Positions 22,540 to 33,981 of a stretch of 64,000 nt of DNA are shown here, piece by piece. The stretch lies in the NCBI GenBank assembly GCA_009760855.2, contig WPIO01000225.1, positions 23,501 to 87,500 of the forward strand, given 5' to 3'. The position numbers were made by a program, and so were the translations under genes. Numbering within the stretch: the first letter of the stretch is position 1; every line of letters starts with the position of its first letter. The notes below the pieces were generated by a model. That model made no database searches, was not told the DNA's origin, and saw only the letters and a list, made by a program, of their open reading frames with translations. This stretch comes from Cristatella mucedo (lineage: Eukaryota > Bryozoa > Phylactolaemata > Cristatellidae).

Positions 22540-23390
22540 AGTCTCAGCATCGACTCTCCAACCTTTCAGCATTTTCCTCGTGGAATTGACGCCCAGCTAT
22601 GAGCCAAAATCTCAAAGAACTCTGATTTGGTGTAATGTGCCGATGAATTCTGACCCTTTAAGGGCTGTCGACTTCGTCTCAGAGATGTTTAAAATGGTTT
22701 AAGTCCGACCTTTGGCTTGAACACTGCACGACCTCAATCGGGTCGAAGACATAGTCTGCTACGTTCGCTATAAATTGCATCTGCGCTCCGGATGGCTGTC
22801 ATGATGCCTAGAGAAATCGAGCCTGTGACGAGCGTAAGCAGATGGCAAACCGAAATTATACTCTGCATAATTATTAGATAGACATTTTGATTCGTGAATC
22901 CTCGAGTCCTGTGCAGTCGCCAAACACCGAAAGTTGAAAGGCAACCATATATCATTACACTTCCACCAACGAATTTAACGGTCTTTTGCAAACAACCGTC
23001 AATCAACACCCATTCGCCAGTAAACTTACTTCCTCCTCTTACCGCAGCCAAAGAGACTGAATTCAGAATCATCGGTTCACAAAACTCTATTCCACTGCAC
23101 AGCTGTGTACTGGAATCAGCGAGAAAAATCCAGCCTTGCTTTTTTTGCTGCACGGTCAGCAATGACTTGCACTTGGATACCCCTGCTTTTAATCCCTGTT
23201 CGATTATGCGGCAACTCGTGGAATTTAGGCTCAAAACTATTCGGTCGGTTGGCAGAGGCTCTGGCAGTGCTGTCTAGTGGCAGCCAACATGTCCTCAGTC
23301 ATGTTTTTTTCCGGAATCTGACCTTACTCGAAGAAGTTAGCAGAGGGCGACCAAAACTTGACAATGCCTCTGCGCTACCATAGTCCACAT
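22540..23390 (-). pseudogene. Tc1/mariner transposase remnant
   Basis: The minus-strand frame contains QKTVKFVGGSVMIYGCLSTF then GVWRLHRTRG, which resembles the HGGGSVMVWGCFSSSGVG block of Tc1-like transposases before the second catalytic Asp. The frame is broken on both sides and no clear terminal repeats were found, so this is an old inactive copy. Confidence -1.
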
Positions 23391-23394
23391 TAAT

Positions 23395-23790
23395 TTAATG
23401 TAATATATCTTCGTCTGTAACTCCACAGAGTAATAATGATAATAATAATAATGCACTTGATAAAGCACCCTCAGAGAACTCAATATCTTTCTAGGCGCTT
23501 TACATTTGCTGCAAAGGGAAATGCGATTGAATGGAGAGTAATATCATGCTTGATAAACAACATGAATAACATGGTTAGGGGTGAGCCACAAGAACTGACT
23601 GAGTGCTGCACAGGAGTTGCCTATAGAGCACTCAAAGCCGAAGTCGCTTTTGGTTTTAATGGGGTAGCTAACGCACTTCATCTCACAAAGCAAAGAGATT
23701 TCTAAATAGTGCTGTATAGAGTGCCCTCTGACACCTTCGACCAAATCATGAATTCTCCATTTTAAGTGCCATCTACATGGAGAACAAAAC
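23395..23790 (-). repeat. LINE-B copy interrupted by an L2 tail
   Basis: LINE-B tail (atatatcttcgtctgtaact) at 23395-23431 and its continuation (gagcactcaaagccgaagtc) from about 23612 flank an antisense L2 3' end at 23432-23600 starting (aataat)n gcacttgataaagcaccc. Confidence -1.
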
Positions 23791-24060
23791 TACTCTTGAA
23801 CCTACAGAAAGTTGTGCAAAGTGGCATGTTCTGGTCGTACACCAAGCATCAACATGGCACTGATAGGCTACTACAGGTCAAGGACACATACAACCTTAGC
23901 TCGGCATTTGTATAAGGCATCGTCAGTGACAAACCGGGCTAAACATGGGGTCTTATTGATGGCCTGTAAGGGGGGGTGCAATAGTCACGTGACAACACTT
24001 CCCTGTCTGTTTGCATGGAAACCACTGATTCGGTTGCTAAGAAATTCATTTACTAAGCCT

Positions 24061-25005
24061 AATAATAATAAAAATAATACATTTGATAAAGTGACCTCAG
24101 AGAACTCAATCTCTTTCTGGGAGCTTTATAGTTACTGCAGAGGAAGCACGATCAAATGGTTAGTGGCAGCATGCTAAATAAACAACAAGAATAACATGCT
24201 TAGGAGTGACATGCACAGGGTCAGCATATAAGTGTGGTTAGTGGCAGCATGCACCAGTGTCAGCATCCATAAGCACATAACGGATGAATCACAGGAACCC
24301 ACTAAATGCAGTCAAAAATAGTTGCGTTTTTAAATTCATTTTAAATGTAGATAAGTCAGATGTCGTGATGCAGGTCTGGAGTGAGTTCTAGGCTTTGGGA
24401 GCATACAACCTAAATGCACGGTCTTCAAAGGATTTGAGGTTTATACAAGGTCTAGTTAAACAGTTAGATTCCAAAAAGCAGGTGGTACTATGCTTAGCCT
24501 GGTGGGGCAGTAGATCTGATAGGTAGGCGGGAGCCAAAGAATAAAGGGACCTGAAAGCAAGTGAAAAAACCTTGAACTCGATGTAATTGCGACTGAGAGC
24601 CAGTGCAGGTCGGCGAGTAGTGGTGTGATGTGGCAACTGCAACACTTACGACAGACAAGAGTAGTTGCAGAATTTTGCCTCAGCTGTATGTGCCTGAGTG
24701 TACAGGCAGGTTGGCCAGCAATCAGTGAGTTACAGAAGTCAAGATGGGATGTCACAAATGCATGGACCAAGTTAGATGTGCCATCTCTGTCTAAACAAGC
24801 CCGAATTTTAGCAATGTTAATGTAGTTAAAGTAGGCAGATTTGACTGTGTTGCTGATGTGGTCGTCCAATGAAAGGTCACTTTGGAACATGACACCTACA
24901 TTTCGTGCAGATTTAACAGGAGATATGCTGGCAGAGCCAATTATGAGCATTAGTCTTCCCAATTTCTAAATCACACTTGGTTTGCCCATAACTAGTAAGT
25001 GGTTT
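24061..25005 (-). repeat. L2 3' fragment, about 0.95 kb
   Basis: Antisense L2 starting with an (AAT)n tail and hairpin at 24061. It encodes IGSASISPVKSARNVGV and SHLDFCNSLIAGQPAC, broken by stops. Truncated at its 5' end. Confidence -1.
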
Positions 25006-25479
25006 ACCGTAGCAAACTGGCTAAGGCAAAAATTGCATTGACTGATCGCTACAACTTAATAACTAGTCTAGCATAATGACTTACTACAATATTAGCATAA
25101 ACAACAACTGTACTCAAATTGATGTACCGGAACCATAGATACATTTGGACAGAAGTGTATAAACATAAAGATAAAGTGCTGGCCCAACAAATACAAGTAC
25201 CCTCGGGATCGAGATTTAAATGCAGATATTTCAGTTTTATTGAAATGCTGGCTTTGCAAGAGTTGGCTATACTTGTAACAAAAATTGATTGATAACTCCT
25301 CGGTTTTCTTAGCAGGTTACAACATGCAATGACCCTGCTTTTGCCGTATCCAGAGTAATCTTTGGCATTGAACACTGTAACGATTTTTGATGGATGTATG
25401 TGTGGTACCGTCAAGCATTTAAAAGTGGGATTTTCTGGATGCATCAAGTCTCACATTCTGTTAAAATTCATCTCTGTAC

Positions 25480-25985
25480 CCTAGTCGGGCATTTTTTCAG
25501 CAATTGTCAAGAGTTTGAAGCATGCTATTTTGAGCATTTCCAACGACAGGCTTGACATGGTTCAAAGTGATGGAAGAAATCGAAGATGCGGTGGAAAGGA
25601 AGAACCATCAAACAGCATTTTTTGATAAACTAGCAATTCGAGTCCTTTTTAATTATTTCAAGTCTTAAATTTCTCAGTATACCAATGCAGGTACTAAATT
25701 TAAAGATCTACTCATAACTTCGATGACAACTTTTTTAAGCTTGCAGGTCATCATTCTTTTGGAATCTCGGGTGATTGCCGAGACTTGTAAAGCATTTTTA
25801 GACAGCCTAGAAGCTCTTTTCACCTGGAAAAGTAGTTGGCTGGTTTCTAGCTCCTACTATACTACTGATTTCTTGCATAGTCTCCATCCAGGTCTGGCCT
25901 ACGTCTTCATAAGCACAAAACAAGATGTCTCAAATTTCAAAAATTCTGGAACTAGTGCCAGACACATGTTTTGAGAAGAATGTAA
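25480..25985. repeat. unclassified dispersed repeat, copy 1
   Basis: Shares with 38.27-38.76 kb, in the same order: gggcattt, tttgaagcatgctatt, cagcattttttgat, atttcttgcatagtctc, ctggcctacgt and a ctcaaatttcaaaaat end. No coding match was recognised. Confidence -1.
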
Positions 25986-25997
25986 GCTGATCTTTTA

Positions 25998-26144
25998 ACA
26001 GCTTCATTTAGATAGTACCCAGTTGAGCCTTAGCGGCTACCACCACAGCTTGCAGTCGGCAATAAGGGATTTTTCACAGCAGGATTCGAACCCACGACCT
26101 GGGTCGTAAATAGCAAGCACCTTACCCCTGGGCTACGACATCTA
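25998..26144 (-). repeat. SINE-B
   Basis: Tail ttcatttagatagtaccc, gcttgcagtcggcaataagg, B box ggattcgaacccacgacctg, A box accttacccctgggctac. Confidence -1.
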
Positions 26145-26169
26145 TGTTTCTGTCTCCCTATCTTTGTCT

Positions 26170-26448
<279 letters not shown>

Positions 26449-26884
26449 GCCTTCTCACTTATTCCCACTGCCTATTTCTCTTGCCTCTTCTACTCCTCGC
26501 TCTGTCCCCAATGTGTTCTTGCTTGCTCTCTAACCGGAAATTTACGCAATACCAAGACTCGCCCTTCAGCAATGTTTGAAAAGTGACTGGTCAGTGCAGA
26601 GCTTTGATCATGTACACATCCCATACAAGAACCATAGATATCAGGGGTGGTATAATTGTGATATAACCCACGCCAGCATACCTGCCTCATTCTGTATCTC
26701 ATAGGAATGCGCTAGCGGCTGCTCACCGCAAACGGACAGACATGTATGCAGTTTAGTGCTCCCAGCGTATCACACTAGAGCCCCACGTAAAGACAAGCAG
26801 TCTCGCGAAGTAGGCAGACCAATCGGCAAGTGCGCCAAGCATAGCAAGCACACTGGGGCACACACTGATCAAGTCTATGGTCAC

Positions 26885-27030
26885 CTGTTGTAGACTAGCT
26901 CCAGAGTTCTGTGATCGCATAGCACGATGTCAGCAGCGGGAATATGAATGCCAATTCTAAAGTTTGCAGATGACGAGAACGTATTGGTAAACGTCTTTAG
27001 TTCTCTCCTTGTACCAGGAGCAATGACGCG
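26885..27030 (-). CDS. ATG2: ATG2 exon 13 (VIPGDPEEM ... YNR)
   Basis: Acceptor gtcacag|CGC (phase 0) and donor AACAG|GTGACC (phase 2). It reads RVIAPGTRRELKTFTNTF, then FRIGIHIPAADIVL and LELVYNR. ATG2A has MVIPGDPEEMRTFQSRT, a LEVILPSVHIFLPS strand and ESIYNR. One of the best matches in the window. Confidence -1.
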
Positions 27031-27214
27031 CTGTGACATAGATAAGAAAATTATGTCAATATGCCTTCTATAACTAAATGACATAGCATATCTAACCAAG
27101 GCAGGACAGACAAGAACTATTTATTGGGAGATCAGCAGTTGCCCTTGGTGAGTGTACATTCTCTTGTGACTACACAGTGCACACATTCTGCACACTCTGC
27201 AGCTGGATGCTTAC

Positions 27215-27415
27215 CTGGGCTGCTTCCTTATGAAGCGTCTGCTGTCCAGAAAATGGCGAAGGCAGCTGCACTTCAATCTGCATGATGTCGGACAGCGAAT
27301 CCGTGCGTGAGCTGCTGTCTGCTGGCGACTTGTCATTAGGTGAAAGAGGTTGAAACACACTTGCCGGCTGCTTAGGCTTCCACGACAAGACAATACTAAG
27401 AACAGACGACAAAAC
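27215..27415 (-). CDS. ATG2: ATG2 exon 12 (PSPFSSKRTLY region)
   Basis: Acceptor atgccag|GTT and donor CAG|GTAAGC, phase 0 at both ends, 67 codons. It starts VLSSVLSIVLSWKPKQ, matching the QVVVTVNPQ strand, and ends LPSPFSGQQTLHKEAAQ, matching the SPFSSKRTMYETEEM motif of ATG2A. A Ser-rich linker separates the two. Confidence -1.
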
Positions 27416-27512
27416 CTGGCATTGGAAAACCGACACGTCCCAAAGTCTTTTAGTAGTGAGTCACTTGAGAGCGAGCTTAACTAATAGCAGCAGCAGCCAG
27501 CATGGACACCAC

Positions 27513-27688
27513 AGAGCAGACGACGACGTGCTGCCGCCGCCGTTGGTGGTCACACGTTCGTTGCTCTTGCCTCGGCCGACGAGGCGAGAGGTGAGAGTCT
27601 GAGTCCGGCGGCTGCGTAGACGTCACAGAATCCTTGCGAGCACAGAATATATCTCTCTCCTCGGAGCTGCCGTCTGTGAGAAGGGAGC
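27513..27688 (-). CDS. ATG2: ATG2 exon 11, acidic linker; 3' end uncertain
   Basis: Acceptor ctgtttag|GC completes a Cys codon with exon 10 (ADVTC), then SLLTDGSSEERDIFCARKDS. ATG2A has LELTCSDLHGIYEDGG here. The frame stays open to 27483. The donor must be phase 0 to fit exon 12; TCT|GTGGTG (end 27513) or GTG|GTGTCC (end 27510) are possible and neither is strong. The following intron would be only about 97 bases. Confidence -1.
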
Positions 27689-27955
27689 CTAAACAGTGGT
27701 GCAAGCGATGCATTAGCAGTGACCTCATGCAAAAGCATCCCAAATAGGCCGTGACTGAATGAATGCAGAAGCCAGGTTACGGTGTCAAACTATCAAAAAG
27801 TGCCAACTTTAAATAGGACAACGAAAAGTAATATAGGAGCAAGAAACGTCACGGTCGCTATGAGGTCAGTCATTCTCCTCGACCCTGTTTCCTCATCTAA
27901 TGCTCATTACCTGGCTCGAGGTGCAGCATTCAGCCACTAGGGGCATTCCGTGCCA

Positions 27956-27986
27956 TCATCATCATCATCGTCGTCGTCGTCGTCAC
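27956..27986. repeat. (CAT)n(CGT)n short tract
   Basis: Trinucleotide run changing from atc to gtc units, in an intron. Confidence -1.
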
Positions 27987-28114
27987 AGTCACAGTCGGCT
28001 TTAACAATGTCGATCAGCTTCTCCACCCCTGACAGGCTGGCTATACTGCAAACTACATTACACCGAGAATACTAGGTCCTGTTCTATGCCTCCCACCCCA
28101 TTAAAAAAAGATTA

Positions 28115-28266
28115 GCTGATTCAACAGTCTCATTTACATAGCAGCAAAAGATCCTTAAACGTCATTACTACTGCTTACAGTGAGTGGGCAATACAGCGCC
28201 GCCCATTGGCTCGAACCTCACGACCCGGGTGGTGAAGAGCAAATACCTTACCCCTGGGCTAAAACT
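28115..28266 (-). repeat. SINE-B
   Basis: Tail gattcaacagtctcatttac, B-box region ggctcgaacctcacgacc, A box accttacccctgggctaa. Confidence -1.
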
Positions 28267-28787
28267 CGGGGTTAAGCTGATCTCTAATAATAATAATAAT
28301 AGCAACAGGTCGTTTGCACAGTCCCCAAGTTAATTTTTTATATTTGCGCTTTCGCAATGATCAAGTTCTATCGCTCTTGTCCTTCCGATCTCACTGCGGA
28401 TTTTCCTTCATTATTAAGTCATAATGTATGCCCAAGACCTTTATTGGGATGACTTTTCCCACAAGGAGCTCCACTTAGCTAAACCACTTACCACCAATAG
28501 AATAAATGAGTGATACAAAGGCAAATTTTCTATAATGTGCCAATACAGTTCTTCCAGCCAACAAAGAAAAAAGGTTTTCGAAGCTGAGCCAAGAGCATAA
28601 CAGTGGATGCAGCTGTGCAGGATGGCTGTAAAAAAAAGCACGATTGTGGGTAGCAGAAGAGGATGACACGGTTGCACAAGAATTGTAGGCATGTGGCTCA
28701 CACTCTGGGAGCTACATATAAAAAGCCAGAACAGCTTCTACGGCCAACAACCTATAAGTGCCCATGTGAACGAAAGATACGGCAGTT

Positions 28788-28947
28788 CTCAGCTCATCTG
28801 TGTAGCACCCTAAAAGAACCTAATCCCTTTTCAGACACTACACCCAAGCCACGGGGCTCGAGCCAACAGCCTTGGTCATCAAATACATTCACTTTGACCT
28901 CGGTCGTTAAAGGTGAGTACCTTAATCACTGGGCCAGACCAGCGCGA
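28788..28947 (-). repeat. SINE-A
   Basis: L2-like tail gtagcaccctaaaagaacct, B box ggggctcgagccaacagcct, a repeated ggtcatcaaat / ggtcgttaaag inner part, A box accttaatcactgggccaga. Confidence -1.
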
Positions 28948-29029
28948 CTTATACTGTCCCCAACAGCCAACTATGCGCCCTCGTGCCCTCAGGTCCTCTA
29001 TGGACGATAAATTAGCGATAAATATATTA

Positions 29030-29402
29030 TTAGATACATTAGTGCTGCTCCATTCCTCTGCTGAAAGACAGTGGTGACAGAAGCTTTGTTTCTGAAGATC
29101 CTAGACTGTGGAACTTGCTTCCATGATTCTTACGCAACGACAGCTACTCTCCTGCTGCCGACTGAGGCACATCCTTTCCAGCCGCCCTGAGCTACTACTT
29201 CCACGTTACTCACTACTTCAACTGCTCTCCTGACTCAGCTATGCTTCTCACTTTAGCTATGTTTTGTGAGATGATCTATGTTGGCTACCGAATGCATACC
29301 AAAAGCTGCTTAGGCTGTGAAAGCACTATATAAAACTCTCCTCCGTAACCCCACACATAGTCTTTATGGCTTTGTGGAGTTACAGACGGAGATACATTAT
29401 AT
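29030..29402 (+). repeat. LINE-B 3' end
   Basis: Plus-strand copy: ctgaagatcctagactgtgg, ctactttggctacc-like text, gctgcttaggctgtgaaagc, then ctttgtggagttacagacgg and a tacatta repeat at the end. Confidence -1.
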
Positions 29403-29768
29403 TATTTATATCAGTCACTCACACTTCCCCTCCAATCCATTCTCTAAGACAGGCGTTCTTATGCAGTGGAGCCTTTAGGATTTTGTGAGACACAGTCACA
29501 ACGACAGTCAGCTGAGCTTTTGATCTTGCTAGGGTATGGCCACGTCGTGCTGCTAACAAGTTCTTGCCAAACATTCCCAATTAAAAAGACATTCGTCGTC
29601 AAACGTACGACTGCCGTGGCAAAAAGGCTCACGTGGAGGTCCACCATTGTACAAGAAGCAAGCCATAGTGAATTACAACACAGCAGTACACTAAAAGCAA
29701 GGACAGACACCAGGCTCTGCCATCCCTAACATCTGCACGTAGTAAACAGCATTTGCACTAGGTCTTAC

Positions 29769-29980
29769 ACGTCACATCGGCAAATTGTATCTCAACAGAT
29801 GATGATGCATTGTCACTAGCCCTGCTGGCTGGAGACTCCAAAGTGACCAGCATAGCCTTAATCGAAGGTTCACTGACATGGAGACGCAGCGCTTCGGGAC
29901 GCAAGTGTCTCCACTGCCACGGCAGGCGTTCGGCAGCTCCCACCTCACCATTGCGCCCTCGCAGGTCAGCAATAGGAAAC
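29769..29980 (-). CDS. ATG2: ATG2 exon 10 (FPIADLR ... LRPEALRL)
   Basis: Acceptor ttcttccag|G and donor ACG T|GTAAGA (phase 1). It encodes FPIADLRGRNGEVG, then LPWQWRHLRPEALRLHVSEP and IEIQFADVTC-like text. This is the most diagnostic ATG2 block in the window: the family has RFPIPDLR, a WW/PW motif, and LRxExLxLxLxxP. Confidence rests on this match and the exact phase with exon 9. Confidence -1.
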
Positions 29981-30349
29981 CTGGAAGAAAACAAAAGCCT
30001 CACGTTCCATTCCGCCGCAAATCATTCAAAACACGGTGTACACGGTCGGGGCAAAGATTGTGGCGGGGATGGTGCTGATTGGTCAGTGCCATAACGAATC
30101 GATCTCAAGCATCCCCAAAGTTACCATAGTATTTTGGTAATAGATCCAGCGCTTCTTTACCTACTTCTGCACTAGCTCTGGCATCTACAACACCTGCAAG
30201 CACATATATAGTTCAGAAAATAACTGAAAGATTATCACTTGGTAAACTGTCGCATCACTAGGCAAAGGGTCGCATCAGTGATTTACAGCTAATAACTCCA
30301 CAAAGTCAACACTAGTGTGTATATAAGTGAATATGCCTGAGTATATTAT

Positions 30350-30600
30350 TAATAAAATAATACAATTAAATAGCACCATCAGAGAAATATATCTCTTTCT
30401 AGGCACTTAACATATTCGGTAAAAACAGCATGGCATACTGATTAGTGGTAATATTCACAATGTCATCAAGAATAATATTGTTAGATGTGACATGCACAGG
30501 GTCAACATGTAGATATGGTTAGTTGCAGTAGGCACTTCGTCTGCATGCATAAGCACACGAAGGATGAATCACAATAACTCACTAAAAAATCTAATAAACA
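30350..30600 (-). repeat. older L2 copy, left part
   Basis: Antisense L2 3' tail (aataataaaataatacaatt, then ctctttctaggcactta) down to tgaatcacaataactcacta. It is continued beyond the inserted sense copy at 31339. Confidence -1.
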
Positions 30601-30604
30601 GGTG

Positions 30605-31338
30605 GTTAAGCTTTATAAGTTGATCCATGCATTCGTGACATCCCGTCTCGACTTCTGCAACTCACTGCTTACTGGCCTACCAGCATGTGCGATCAGGCGA
30701 TTGCAGCTGGTGCAAAACTCGGCAGCTAGACTTGTCTGTCGTGAGAGTCGCAGTTGCCACATTACTCCACTTCTCACCGACCTGCACTGGCTACCAGTCA
30801 ACCAACGGATTGACTTCAAGGTTTTGTCGCTCACTTTTAGGTCCCTTCATTCTATGGCTCCAGCCTATCTTTCAGATATACTACCCCATCAGGCCAAGCA
30901 TCGTACCACCTGCTTTTCGGAATCCAACAGTCTAGAAATACCTCGTACAAACCTTAAATCCTTTGGAGACCGCTCATTTAGTTCGTATGCTCCCACAGCC
31001 TGGAACTCCCTCCCGACCTGCGTCAGAACATCCCCCGACCTGACCACATTTAAAAGGAACCTAAAAACACACCTATTTAGGACAGCATTTAGTGGGTCCC
31101 TGTGATTCGTCCTTGATGTGCTTATGCATGCTGACACTGTGCATGCTGCCACTAACCACATTCGCATGCTGACCCTGTGCATGTCACCCCTAACCATATT
31201 ATTCATTTTGTTTGTTTTTCAAGCATGATTTTACTTACCATTCAATTGCATTTCACTTTGCAGCAAATGTATGGCGCCTAGAGAGAGATTAAGTTCTCTG
31301 AGGGCGCTTTATCAAGTGAATTATTATTATTATTATTA
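30605..31338 (+). repeat. younger L2 3' fragment inserted in older L2
   Basis: Sense L2 starting at the [18 protein letters not shown] codons and ending in hairpin plus (ATT)n. The intact frame 30602-31105 gives the normal ending FRTAFSGSL, which shows what the 11.5-14.7 kb copy lost. Very similar to 14.2-14.9 kb and 62.2-62.9 kb. Confidence -1.
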
Positions 31339-33061
31339 AATTTTGTCGTCATGGATGTCATGACGTCAGTGGGGAGTCAGATTCGGGCTTTGTAAGCCTT
31401 CAAACTAAAGGCATGGTCTCCAAAGGTTTTGATGTTCGTACAAGGTACAGAGTCAGATTAGTGGTTCACATACTTAGCCTGTGGGGGAGTATTTCTGACA
31501 GGTAGGCTGGAGCATGAGAATGTAAAACCTAATAGTAAATAACAAATCTTTGAAGTCAATGCATTGCTTGACTGGGAGCCAGTGCAGGTCGGCCGGAGTG
31601 GAGTGATGTGGCAACTGCTGCACTCACAACAGGCAAGCTAGGCTGCAGTTTTGCACCAGCTGTAAGCGCCTGATTGCATGTGCCGGTAGACCAGTAAGCA
31701 GTAAGTTGCAGAAGTCGAGACAGGATGTCACGAATGCATGGACCAACTTAGATGTGGTATCCTTATCTAAACAAGCCCGAATTGTAGCAATTTTATGAAG
31801 CTGAAACTAGGCAGATTTGACTGTGGAGCTGATATGGTCGTCTAACGAGAGGTCGCTTTGGAATATGACACCAAGATTTCGAGCTGATTCAACAGGAGAT
31901 ATAATGGCAGAACCAATTTTGAGCTTCAGCCTTCCAATTTGTGAATCACACTCGGTTTGCCCATAACTAGTAAATTAGTTTTATCATCGTTTAGTTTTAG
32001 AAAATTTGCTGCCATCCATAGGCAGATTTCATCAATACATGCAGCAAGTGAGTTGAGAGAATTCGATGTGCTCGAAGGCTGGGAGGGATCAAAGCAAAGG
32101 TACAACTGTGTGTCATCAGCATAGAAGTGCAAGCCTAGATTGTGCTTGGCAATCACATCAGCAAGAGGGAGAGTATAAACCGTGAAAAGAACCGGACCTA
32201 GCACGGAGCCCTGAGGTAATCTTTCCAGTTTTTGAGTCACACTTGGTTTGCCCATAACTAGTAAGTTAGTTTTATCATCATTCAATTTAAGAAGATTTGC
32301 TGCCATCTATGTGCAGATGTCATCAATACATGCAGCAAGGGAGGTGAGAATATTTGATGTGCTCGAATGCTGGGAGGGGTCAAAGTAGAGGTACGACTGA
32401 GTGCCGTCTGCATAGAAGTGAAAGCCTAGATTTTGCCACGCAATCACATCAGCAAGGGGGAGAGTATAGTCCGTGAAAAGAAACGGACCAAGCACAGAGC
32501 CCGGAGGTGCCCCATACTTCAGTTGTTCCTCGGCTGATCGTTGTATATTCACATTAATACTGTGGGGTCTCCCACTGAGATGGGAATTAAAATATTGCAG
32601 TGCAGTACTAGTGATGCCCAGGCGAGATGAGAAGTGCTCAAGAAGGACTTGGTGATCAATAGTATCAAAAGCTGCCGAAAGATCGAGCAAAACAAGCAAT
32701 GATACTCTGCCTTAGTCTGCATTCCTAAGAATACACCCAAAGCAATGCTGACTGTAGAGTGATTAGCTCTAAAACTAGACTCGAACTTATTAGCTTGGTG
32801 TAGAGTTTCAATGTATGAGCTCAGCTGGTCTGCCACAAATCATTTCAGTGTCTTTTATAGGAATTGTATAAGGGAGCTTGGGCATAAGTTGCTCAAGTTC
32901 TCTGTACCCGATGTTCCTTTCTCAATAGGTGGCCTAACAACAGCCTCAGTGAAAGGTGCAGGGACATGACCTGAGGTTAAGGATATTATTATTTTAGCTA
33001 TGCATGGTGGCAGCAGGTATGTGTATCGCAGAAGTAGGACAGTGGGAATAGCGTCTAGTAA
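31339..33061 (-). repeat. older L2 copy, right part, with duplicated RT core
   Basis: Antisense L2 covering RT and C-terminal region. Two segments each containing a [18 protein letters not shown]-type box and [18 protein letters not shown] occur in tandem (about 31.93-32.22 kb and 32.22-32.52 kb), joined at [11 protein letters not shown]. Many stops lie outside these frames. A SINE-B begins at its 5' end. Confidence -1.
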
Positions 33062-33198
33062 GGTGCTTGCCATTCAAGACCCGGGTCGTGGGCCCGAATC
33101 CTGCAGTGGGCGACCCTTTATCGCCTGCTGAAAGTGGCAGTGATAGCCACAAAGGCTCATCTGCCGATATTTAAATCAGGCTGTTAAATCAGCTAAAC
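33062..33198 (+). repeat. SINE-B
   Basis: Forward copy: ggtcgtgggcccgaatcctg (B box), cagtgggcgaccctttatcg, gaaagtggcagtgatagcca, aaggctcatctgccg, gctgttaaatcagctaa. The A-box end is missing. Confidence -1.
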
Positions 33199-33639
33199 TT
33201 TAGAGGACTAGCAGTTTCCTTTGATTGGGAGCTGAATTTCAGAGTAAGACACTCGTGACCTCCTTGAACGTAGACATTGAAAGAGTGCACAGAATTGAGC
33301 AGCAGGAGTCTTGTGTTGATGCTATTGAGGCACAGAAGTCTAGAGGGGATGCTGCATACTTAGGAATAGACTGTCTGACATGGTCTATCTTGCTGACAAA
33401 GAAGCTGGAGAAACGATCATCTAGGTCACTAAAATGATCACTGGGTAAGGAGCTAACTAGGAAGAGGTTAAGGAATTGTTGATAATAGACAATAGCACTT
33501 TTGGGTAGTGAATATGTGATTTGCCAGTATTTTTTTTAGAAGCTAGACTTGGCCTTGGCTAAAACCCATAGGCCCAACACCAGTTCTACAAAATAAACAC
33601 GGGCCACAGCTTGAGCTGCAAGCAGCAGTAATGAAAGCG

Positions 33640-33758
33640 AACAAAAGTACGACAATTCAATATGGTCGGATCCAACAATAAATAGCTAGAGGGTGGTAGG
33701 CCGGACAGGAGTACTAGCTAGGTCGCATGTGGCCTAAAGGCCAGTTTGCCAGCCTCTG
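33640..33758 (+). mobile_element. hAT-type 3' terminus fragment
   Basis: Ends ggatccaacaataaatagct .. ggcctaaaggccagtttgcc and agcctctg. The same end is found at 50113-50207 and 50677-50773. Read in reverse the terminus is CAGAGGCTGGCAAA, a hAT-like CAGNGGTCGGCAAA terminal repeat. No matching left end was found. Confidence -1.
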
Positions 33759-33981
33759 GTCAAGGATTATGAAAGAATGAGAAACCTGTCGGGGTTGCAT
33801 CGATTATGGTCGGGTCGTTGACGATTTCAGCCAGAGACCAGTTAAAGAAAGCAGGTCGAGACCGCCATCGAGGCTGTATTCAGAAAAGCATAGACTCGGG
33901 TCTCATGGTATCAGAAACTATTCAAGAGTAAGCTCAGGTAGGACAGTCAACACAGGCCTAGAAAGCAAATCTGGATTAGCA

